Shown here: one piece after another, positions 6,633 through 12,660 of the stretch | Layout: every line of letters starts with the position of its first letter | How positions within the stretch are numbered: the first letter of the stretch is position 1 | NCBI GenBank assembly: GCA_024641895.1 | Contig: JAHECE010000020.1 | Coordinates: forward strand, 1-18,943 | Length of the DNA: 18,943 bases | Reading direction: 5' to 3' | Source of the DNA: Actinomycetales bacterium | GTDB taxonomy: Bacteria > Actinomycetota > Actinomycetes > Actinomycetales > JAHECE01 | Notes under the pieces: model-generated | Told to the model about the DNA's origin: nothing | What the model saw: the letters and a program-made list of their open reading frames with translations, nothing else | The model's database searches: none | Position numbers and translations under genes: made by a program

Positions 6633-8231
6633 GTGCCTGAGACGACGCCGCAGACCCCCGCCACCGGCCACGGCCAGCCCGGCCACGGTCACTCCCACAC
6701 CCATCACGACCTCGACGCCGCAGCCCGCGCCGCCGAGGCCGTGGGCTCCGAGGTCCGCGTCCGGTTCTGCCCGTCGCCGACCGGTGTGCCGCACGTCGGC
6801 CTGATCCGGACGGCGCTGTTCAACTGGGCCTACGCGCGCCACGTCGGCGGCACGTTCGTGTTCCGCATCGAGGACACCGACGCCGCCCGCGACAGCCAGG
6901 AGAGCTACGAGCAGCTCCTCGAGGCCCTGCGCTGGCTCGGGCTGGACTGGGACGAGGGCGTGGAGGTCGGCGGGCCGCACGCGCCGTATCGGCAGTCCCA
7001 GCGGCTCGACGTCTACGCCGACGTGGCGGCCCGCCTGCTCGAGGCCGGCTTCGCCTACGAGTCGTTCTCGACCTCCGAGGAGATCGAGGCCCGCCACCGC
7101 GCCGCCGGCCGCGACGCGAAGGAAGGCTACGACGGCTTCGACCGCGACCTCACCGCCGCCCAGCGAGCCGGGTACCGGGCGCAGGGGCGTACGCCTGTGG
7201 TGCGCGTGCGGATGCCCGACGACGACGTGACCTTCTCCGACATCGTCCGCGGCGAGCTGAGCTTCGGCGCCGGCTCCGTGCCGGACTACGTCATCGTCCG
7301 TGCCGACGGCTCGCCGCTCTACACGCTCACGAACCCCGTCGACGACGCCCTCATGGGCATCACCCACGTCCTGCGCGGGGAGGACCTGCTGTCCTCGACA
7401 CCCCGGCAGGTGGTGCTGTTCCGTGCGCTGCTCGCGATCGGGGTCGCGAACGTGGAGCCGGTCTACGGGCATCTGCCCTACGTCATGGGGGAGGGCAACA
7501 AGAAGCTCTCCAAGCGGGACCCGGAGTCCAACCTCTTCCTGCTGCGCGAGCGCGGCTTCGTCCCCGAGGGGCTGCTCAACTACCTCGCGCTGCTCGGGTG
7601 GGGCATCGGTGCCGACCGCGACGTGTTCACCGTCGAGGAGCTCGTCGCGGCCTTCGACGTGCACGACGTCAACCCGAGCCCCGCACGCTTCGACGTCGCG
7701 AAGGCTGAGGCGATCAACGCCGCCCACCTGCGCCTGCTGGCCCCCGAGGTGCTCGCCGCCCGCATCTCGCCCGTACTGCACGCCGCCGGACTGGTCTCGG
7801 CTGCCGACATCGCCGACCTGCCGGACGGCGAGCGCGCGGTCCTGCTCGCGGCGGTGCCGCTCGTCCAGGAGCGGCTCACGTTGCTCGCCGCCGCGCCCGG
7901 GATGGTCGACTACCTCTTCACGGCCGACGGTGACCTCGCCGTCGAGCCCGCCGCGGCGGCGGCCCTGCGGGCTGAGGCGACGGACGTGCTCGACGCCGCG
8001 CTCGAAGCGCTCGAGCCCCTGCCGGAGGCTGACTTCACGACAGCGTCGGTCGAGGCCGCGCTGCGCGCCGCCATCGTCGAGGGCCTCGGCATCAAGCCGC
8101 GCCTCGCGTTCGGTCCGGTGCGCACGGCCGTCACGGGCCGGCGTGTCTCCCCGCCGCTCTTCGAGTCGATGGAGATCCTCGGCAAGGACTCCTCGCTCGC
8201 GAGGATCCGGGCGCTTCGCGCCCGCTCGTGA
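6633..8231 (+). CDS. gltX: Glutamyl-tRNA synthetase
   Basis: A 532-residue class I aminoacyl-tRNA synthetase that charges tRNA-Glu, and in actinobacteria normally also tRNA-Gln for later amidation by GatCAB. The HIGH-type signature is in RFCPSPTGVPHVGL (45-58, HVGL at 54-57). FRIEDTD follows, and the KMSKS-type loop is KLSKR (291-295). The C-terminal half is the helical anticodon-binding region. The frame is open further upstream inside the FAH gene, but the GTG at 6633 lies six bases after TACCAT and after the FAH stop. With this start the protein has about 40 residues before the catalytic domain, including a histidine-rich stretch (HGQPGHGHSHTHHD, 13-26) that is unusual for GluRS. A perfect 13-bp hairpin follows the stop. 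Confidence 0.97.
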   Translation: MPETTPQTPATGHGQPGHGHSHTHHDLDAAARAAEAVGSEVRVRFCPSPTGVPHVGLIRTALFNWAYARHVGGTFVFRIEDTDAARDSQESYEQLLEALRWLGLDWDEGVEVGGPHAPYRQSQRLDVYADVAARLLEAGFAYESFSTSEEIEARHRAAGRDAKEGYDGFDRDLTAAQRAGYRAQGRTPVVRVRMPDDDVTFSDIVRGELSFGAGSVPDYVIVRADGSPLYTLTNPVDDALMGITHVLRGEDLLSSTPRQVVLFRALLAIGVANVEPVYGHLPYVMGEGNKKLSKRDPESNLFLLRERGFVPEGLLNYLALLGWGIGADRDVFTVEELVAAFDVHDVNPSPARFDVAKAEAINAAHLRLLAPEVLAARISPVLHAAGLVSAADIADLPDGERAVLLAAVPLVQERLTLLAAAPGMVDYLFTADGDLAVEPAAAAALRAEATDVLDAALEALEPLPEADFTTASVEAALRAAIVEGLGIKPRLAFGPVRTAVTGRRVSPPLFESMEILGKDSSLARIRALRARS

Positions 8232-8233
8232 CG

Positions 8234-8271
8234 CCGGCCTCGGGACCCGCCGTCGCGCGTCCCGAGGCCGG
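8234..8271 (+). terminator. Intrinsic hairpin terminator after gltX
   Basis: Perfect 13-bp inverted repeat CCGGCCTCGGGAC (8234-8246) / GTCCCGAGGCCGG (8259-8271) with a 12-base loop, two bases after the gltX stop. There is no T-run, as is usual for the I-shaped terminators of high-GC actinobacteria. Confidence 0.8.
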
Positions 8272-8272
8272 G

Positions 8273-8278
8273 TAGGCT
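8273..8278 (+). promoter_or_regulatory. -10 element of the zinc finger gene
   Basis: TAGGCT lies immediately after the gltX terminator stem, about 32 bases before the ATG at 8311. It would give a leader of about 25 bases carrying GGAGG at 8297-8301. The hexamer sits in a GGTAG-CTC context similar to the two tRNA promoters at 14766 and 14951. A -35 would fall inside the hairpin and is weak. Confidence 0.5.
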
Positions 8279-8310
8279 CACGTTCTCCCGCTCCACGGAG
8301 GTCTCCCAGG

Positions 8311-8607
8311 ATGACAGTCACCTGCACCCACCTCGACGCCGTGCGGCTCGTCACGCCGTCCAGTGACGGTTGCGAGGACTGCCTACGGATCGGTGGACAC
8401 TGGGTCCACCTGCGGCTCTGCATGGCCTGCGGTCACGTCGGATGCTGCGACAACTCGCCGAACCGGCACGCGAGGGGGCACTGGCGGGCCGATCCCGAGC
8501 ACCCGATCATCCGCTCCTACGAGCCCGGTGAGGACTGGTGGTGGTGCTACGAGGACGAGGTCAGCTTCGTCGTCGAGGGTGCGTCGCCGGCGCCGTCGCA
8601 TCCCTGA
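8311..8607 (+). CDS. Solitary UBP-type zinc finger protein
   Basis: A 98-residue protein made up almost wholly of one ZnF-UBP domain. Candidate zinc ligands are Cys5/His7, Cys21/Cys24, Cys37/Cys40, His42, Cys45/Cys46, His53, His57 and His64. They are followed by IIRSYEPGEDWWWCYEDE (66-83), which corresponds to the tyrosine/acidic strand that contacts the ubiquitin tail in eukaryotic USP5 or HDAC6 fingers. In eukaryotes this fold binds a free C-terminal Gly-Gly. Bacterial ligands are not known. No catalytic domain is attached, so an adaptor or sensor role is likely but inferred. GGAGG lies nine bases before the ATG. It is the first gene of the accessory block and is followed in the same direction by the hybrid kinase. 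Confidence 0.9.
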   Translation: MTVTCTHLDAVRLVTPSSDGCEDCLRIGGHWVHLRLCMACGHVGCCDNSPNRHARGHWRADPEHPIIRSYEPGEDWWWCYEDEVSFVVEGASPAPSHP

Positions 8608-8627
8608 GGTGCGCCGGGCGGCTCGAT

Positions 8628-8646
8628 CCCGCTTTCGCTGAGCGGG
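8628..8646 (+). terminator. Possible weak hairpin terminator after the zinc finger gene
   Basis: CCCGCT (8628-8633) and AGCGGG (8641-8646) form a 6-bp stem with a 7-base loop, 20 bases after the zinc finger stop. It is short and has no T-run, so read-through into the kinase gene is plausible. Confidence 0.3.
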
Positions 8647-8652
8647 CATAGT
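8647..8652 (+). promoter_or_regulatory. Possible -10 element of the kinase gene
   Basis: CATAGT, embedded in GCATAGTAGG, lies directly after the small hairpin. It would give a leader of about 45 bases ending with GGGAGGTGG before the ATG at 8705. No recognisable -35 is present. Confidence 0.3.
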
Positions 8653-8704
8653 AGGTCTCGATCCGGGGACTCACCGAGACGAACGACGGGAGGTGGCGCC
8701 GCGC

Positions 8705-10924
8705 ATGGCCGACCGCGGACGCGTCCTGATCGTCGCTGACGACGTCGTCGGCGACGACGGGCTGCGCGAGCTCCTGGCGAGCGAGGGCTACCAGGTCGGC
8801 CGGATGAGTGGCGGTACGCCCGACGCGCCGGAAGCCGCGGACTCGAACCTCGTCCTGATCGACACGGACCTCACCGACGCGGACCCCTTCGAGCTCATCG
8901 ACGGGCTGCGGCGACGCAAGGTCGTCCAGGACATCCCCGTCATCTTCATCGTGGATCGAGACGACGCCGAGGGGTGGGTCAAGTCCCTCGAGTCCGGCGA
9001 CGACCTCATCGTGAAGCCGTTCGACCCGCGCGAGGTGCTGGCTCGGGTCGAGCGCCAGGTCACGGTCTCCAAGGTCCGCACGGCGCTCCGCGAGTCGGAG
9101 GCGAAGTTCCGGTCCGTCATGGAGTCGGCCATCGACGCGATCATCTCGGCGGACGCCGAGGGGACGATCCGCTCCTGGAACACCGCGGCCACCGTGCTCT
9201 TCGGGCACGCCGAGGAGGAGGTCATCGGGCACCCGCTCGAGATCATCATCCCCGACCGCTTCCACGAGCAGCACCGCACGGGCGTCCACCGGGTGACCAC
9301 GGGGGGGCCGACCCACGTGATCGGCAAGACCGTCGAGCTCGCAGGCGTCCGCAAGGACGGCATCGAGTTCCCGGTGGAGTTGTCGCTCGCGACGTGGTTC
9401 CTGGACGACGACCGGTACTACACCGGGATCATCCGCGACATCAGCGAGCGCAAGCAGGCCGAGCAGAAGTTCCGCTCGGTCACGGAGTCGGCGATCGACG
9501 CCATCATCTCCGCCGACCACGTCGGCCAGATCGTCAGCTGGAACCAGGCGGCAACACGCATCCTCGGGTTCTCGGAGGAGGAGGCCGTCGGGCAGCGCCT
9601 CGAGATGATCATCCCCGAGGGCTACCACGAGGCGCACCGGACCGGGATGGCGCGGTACACGGCTACGGGCATCCCCCACGTCATCGGCACCACGGTCGAG
9701 CTCTCAGCCCGCCGCAAGGACGGCACCACGCTGCCCATCGAGCTCTCGCTGTCCACCTGGACCGTGCGGGAGGACCGGTACTACACGGGAATCATCCGCG
9801 ACATCGGCGAGCGAAAGGCGGCCGAGGAAGCCCTGCGGGCGAGCGAGCGAACTCTCAGGGAGCGGACGGAGGAGCTCAAGCACAAGAACGACGCGCTTCA
9901 GGAGACCCTCGACCAGCTGAACCAGATGCAGAACCAGCTGATCATGCAGGAGAAGCTCGCCTCCCTCGGCAAGCTGAGCGCCGGCATGGCGCACGAGCTC
10001 AACAACCCGGCCTCGTCGGCGCAGCGCGGTGCGGCTCAGCTCCAGTCGGCGTTCACCCGCTGGTCCACCGTCCAGGCGAGACTCGGCAGTCTCGAGCTCG
10101 ACGAGGTGCGGTCGAACGCACTCTCCGGGCTCGACGACATCGCCCGCGAGCGGGCCGGGAACCCTGTCCCGCTCAGCGCCCTGGTGCGCAGCGACCGGGA
10201 GGCTGCGGTCGAGGACTGGCTGGACGAGCGTGGGGTCGAGGTCGGCGACGACCTGCCTTCCGCACTCGTGAGCCTCGGTTGGCAGGCGTCGGACCTCGCG
10301 TCGTTGGAGGACACCTTCGGTCCGGAGGGGCTCGGCATCGTGGCGGACTGGGTGGCCTTCAAGTACGGGATCTACAGCCTGGTCGGCGAGATCATGGTCG
10401 GCGCAGGGAGGATCGCCGAGCTCGTCGGTGCGCTCAAGACGTACACCTACATGGACCGCGCCCCGGTTCAGGAGGTGGATGTCCGCAAGGGCCTCGACAA
10501 CACCCTGATCATCTTGCACAACAAGCTCAAGGGCGGCGTAACCGTCGTGCGGGACTACGCCGAGGACCTGCCCACGATCCAGGCGTACGCGAGCGAGCTC
10601 AACCAGGTGTGGACCAACATCATCGACAACGCGATCGACGCGATGCGCGGGGCCGGCAGGCTCACGGTCCGCACGTGGCGCGAGGGTCCGTGGGTGGTGG
10701 TCCAGGTCGAGGACGACGGCCCGGGCATCCCGGCCGACGTCCAGTCGAAGATCTTCGACCCCTTCTTCACCACGAAAGCGCTGGGGCAGGGGACGGGCCT
10801 GGGCCTGAACATCTCGCGCAACCTGATCGTCCAGAAGCACCGTGGCGAGATCGGCGTGGAGTCCCGCCCCGGTCGCACGTGCTTCACGGTGCGGCTGCCG
10901 ATCGACTTCCGCCCCGCAGAGTGA
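8705..10924 (+). CDS. Cytosolic hybrid histidine kinase: REC-PAS-PAS-HisKA-HATPase
   Basis: A 739-residue sensor kinase with no membrane segment. Domains are: an N-terminal receiver-like domain (5-120, candidate phospho-acceptor Asp53 in NLVLIDTDL, Lys104 in VKPFD); PAS1 (about 132-250); PAS2 (about 253-371), nearly a copy of PAS1; a coiled coil (372-418); an H-box LGKLSAGMAHELNNP (421-435, His430); and a HATPase_c domain with NIIDNAIDA (638-646), DDGPGIP (670-676) and GTGLGL (696-701). About 208 residues separate His430 from the N-box, roughly twice the usual distance. ATG 8705 is preferred to GTG 8693 because GGGAGGTGG (8688-8696) then lies at a normal distance. It is followed after 22 bases by the fused response regulator, its likely partner. 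The signal sensed by the PAS domains is unknown. Confidence 0.93.
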   Translation: MADRGRVLIVADDVVGDDGLRELLASEGYQVGRMSGGTPDAPEAADSNLVLIDTDLTDADPFELIDGLRRRKVVQDIPVIFIVDRDDAEGWVKSLESGDDLIVKPFDPREVLARVERQVTVSKVRTALRESEAKFRSVMESAIDAIISADAEGTIRSWNTAATVLFGHAEEEVIGHPLEIIIPDRFHEQHRTGVHRVTTGGPTHVIGKTVELAGVRKDGIEFPVELSLATWFLDDDRYYTGIIRDISERKQAEQKFRSVTESAIDAIISADHVGQIVSWNQAATRILGFSEEEAVGQRLEMIIPEGYHEAHRTGMARYTATGIPHVIGTTVELSARRKDGTTLPIELSLSTWTVREDRYYTGIIRDIGERKAAEEALRASERTLRERTEELKHKNDALQETLDQLNQMQNQLIMQEKLASLGKLSAGMAHELNNPASSAQRGAAQLQSAFTRWSTVQARLGSLELDEVRSNALSGLDDIARERAGNPVPLSALVRSDREAAVEDWLDERGVEVGDDLPSALVSLGWQASDLASLEDTFGPEGLGIVADWVAFKYGIYSLVGEIMVGAGRIAELVGALKTYTYMDRAPVQEVDVRKGLDNTLIILHNKLKGGVTVVRDYAEDLPTIQAYASELNQVWTNIIDNAIDAMRGAGRLTVRTWREGPWVVVQVEDDGPGIPADVQSKIFDPFFTTKALGQGTGLGLNISRNLIVQKHRGEIGVESRPGRTCFTVRLPIDFRPAE

Positions 10925-10946
10925 GCCGCTGACCGGAGGTGGAGAC

Positions 10947-12608
10947 ATGTCCAAGCCCGTCCTGATGACGGTGGACGACGAGGCGCACGTCCTCAACGCG
11001 GTTGCTCGGGACCTCCAGGCCCGCTACCGGGCCGACTACAGGATCGTCAAGGCCGGCTCCGGCGCCGAGGGTCTCGAGGCGGTCCAGGAGTTCAAGCGTC
11101 GGGGCACGCCGGTTGCCCTGTTCCTCGTGGACCAGCGGATGCCCGGCATGACCGGAGTGGAGTTCCTCGCCGAGGCGATCCGGCTCTACCCCGACGCCAA
11201 GAGGGTGCTGCTGACCGCCTACGCAGACACGGACGCCGCCATCGCGAGCATCAACGCGATCGACCTCGACTACTACCTCATGAAGCCGTGGGACCCGCCT
11301 GAGGAACGGTTGTACCCGGTGCTCGACGACCTCCTCGGCGACTGGCGCGCAAGTGTCCCGGTCTCCTATGACGGCATCCGGGTGGCCGGGGCCCTCTGGT
11401 CGCCCGACTCCCACACGGTGAAGGAGTTTCTCGCGCGGAGCCAGATCCCGTACCGGTGGCTCGACATCGACAAGGACTCGGAGGCAAGGACCCTTGTCGA
11501 GGTGTCCGCGCAAGGGCACGCGCGGCTGCCGGTCCTGTTCTTCCCGGACGGGTCGACGCTGGTCGGACCCGACATCCACACGCTTGCGGCGAAGCTCGGG
11601 CTCACCGCGCCGGCGACCCGACCCTTCTACGACCTGATCATCATCGGTGCGGGCCCTGCCGGACTGGCCGCCGCCGTCTACGGCGCCTCCGAGGGGCTCA
11701 AGACGGCCGTCGTGGAGATGGAGGTTCCGGGTGGGCAGGCTGGCACGAGCTCGAAGATCGAGAACTACCTCGGGTTCCCGAGCGGGATCGGCGGTGCAGA
11801 CCTCGCGCGGCGCGCTACGGCTCAGGCGAAGCGGCTGGGCGCCGAGATCCTCGTGGCGCAGGAGGTCGTCGGCCTGCGGGCGGAAGACCCGTACCGTGTC
11901 CTCACGCTCGACGACGGCAGCGAGCTCACGTGCCACGCAGTGGTGATCGCCACGGGGGTCAAGGTCCGGACGCTGGACGTGCCCGGCGTGGAGCCGCTGC
12001 TCGGTGCGTCGATCTACTACGGCGCGGCGTCGTCCGAGGCGATGAACTACCGCGACCGCCACGTCGTCGTCGTGGGCGGCGCGAACTCGGCCGGTCAGGG
12101 CGCGATGTTCCTCTCGCGCTTCGCGCGCGAGGTCACGATGCTCATCAGGGGAGACTCCCTCGCAAGCAGCATGTCCCGGTACCTCATCGACCAGATCGAG
12201 GCGAGGTCGAACATCACCCTGATGCCGGGCACCGAGGTCAGCGCCGTCGCCGGTGCCGGGCATCTCGAGGCGGTCACGACCAAGAACCGGCGCACCGGCG
12301 CGACCGAGACCTTGCCTGCCGACGCGCTCTTCGTCTTCATCGGGGCCGTCCCGCACAGTGACCTCTTCGGCGGCCTCCTGGAGCTCGACGACGCCGGGTT
12401 CATCCTCACCGGGCAGGACCTCATGCGAGACGGCCGGCGTCCCGTGGGGTGGACGCCCCGGCGTGACCCCTTCCTCCTGGAGACCAGCGTGCCGGGCATC
12501 TTCGCGGCCGGCGACGTGCGGCACGACGTCATCCGCCGCGTCGCGTCGGCGGTGGGCCAGGGCGCCGTCGCGGTGAGCCTCGTGCACAAGTACCTCGAGA
12601 CGGTCTGA
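10947..12608 (+). CDS. Response regulator fused to glutaredoxin-like and thioredoxin-reductase-like domains, lacking CxxC
   Basis: A 553-residue cytosolic protein. A receiver domain (4-130) has Asp11/Glu12, Asp62 in LFLVDQRMPGMTG as phospho-acceptor, and Lys113 in MKPWD. Residues about 140-220 resemble a glutaredoxin fold (ALWSPDSHTVKEFL, then RLPVLFFPDG with a probable cis-proline at 195). Residues 226-553 are a class II FAD/NAD(P)H oxidoreductase with GAGPAG (234-239), GGQAGTSSKIENYLGFP, ATG, GGANSAGQGA (377-386) and IFAAGD (518-523). Where thioredoxin reductase carries CATC, this protein has YYGAASSEA (357-365). The glutaredoxin site has SPDS in place of CPYC. The only cysteine I can find is Cys329. 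It belongs to the family usually named 'fused response regulator/thioredoxin-disulfide reductase', but disulfide reduction by the normal mechanism is not possible. GGAGG lies seven bases before the ATG. Confidence 0.92.
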   Translation: MSKPVLMTVDDEAHVLNAVARDLQARYRADYRIVKAGSGAEGLEAVQEFKRRGTPVALFLVDQRMPGMTGVEFLAEAIRLYPDAKRVLLTAYADTDAAIASINAIDLDYYLMKPWDPPEERLYPVLDDLLGDWRASVPVSYDGIRVAGALWSPDSHTVKEFLARSQIPYRWLDIDKDSEARTLVEVSAQGHARLPVLFFPDGSTLVGPDIHTLAAKLGLTAPATRPFYDLIIIGAGPAGLAAAVYGASEGLKTAVVEMEVPGGQAGTSSKIENYLGFPSGIGGADLARRATAQAKRLGAEILVAQEVVGLRAEDPYRVLTLDDGSELTCHAVVIATGVKVRTLDVPGVEPLLGASIYYGAASSEAMNYRDRHVVVVGGANSAGQGAMFLSRFAREVTMLIRGDSLASSMSRYLIDQIEARSNITLMPGTEVSAVAGAGHLEAVTTKNRRTGATETLPADALFVFIGAVPHSDLFGGLLELDDAGFILTGQDLMRDGRRPVGWTPRRDPFLLETSVPGIFAAGDVRHDVIRRVASAVGQGAVAVSLVHKYLETV

Positions 12609-12660
12609 CCGCTCCCGCCGCGACCACTCGGCGTCCGCCCCGGCACTGCCCGGCGCGTGG

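Noticed and set aside
8234..8271. Perfect inverted repeat considered as a regulator binding site
   Set aside because: Its place two bases after the gltX stop and stable 13-bp stem make a terminator the simpler reading.
6237..8423. 728-codon frame antisense to gltX
   Set aside because: Typical long antisense frame of high-GC DNA; it overlaps a certain gene and shows no domain.
10947..12608. Naming the fused regulator trxB
   Set aside because: No CxxC motif is present, so the gene symbol would imply an activity the sequence does not support.
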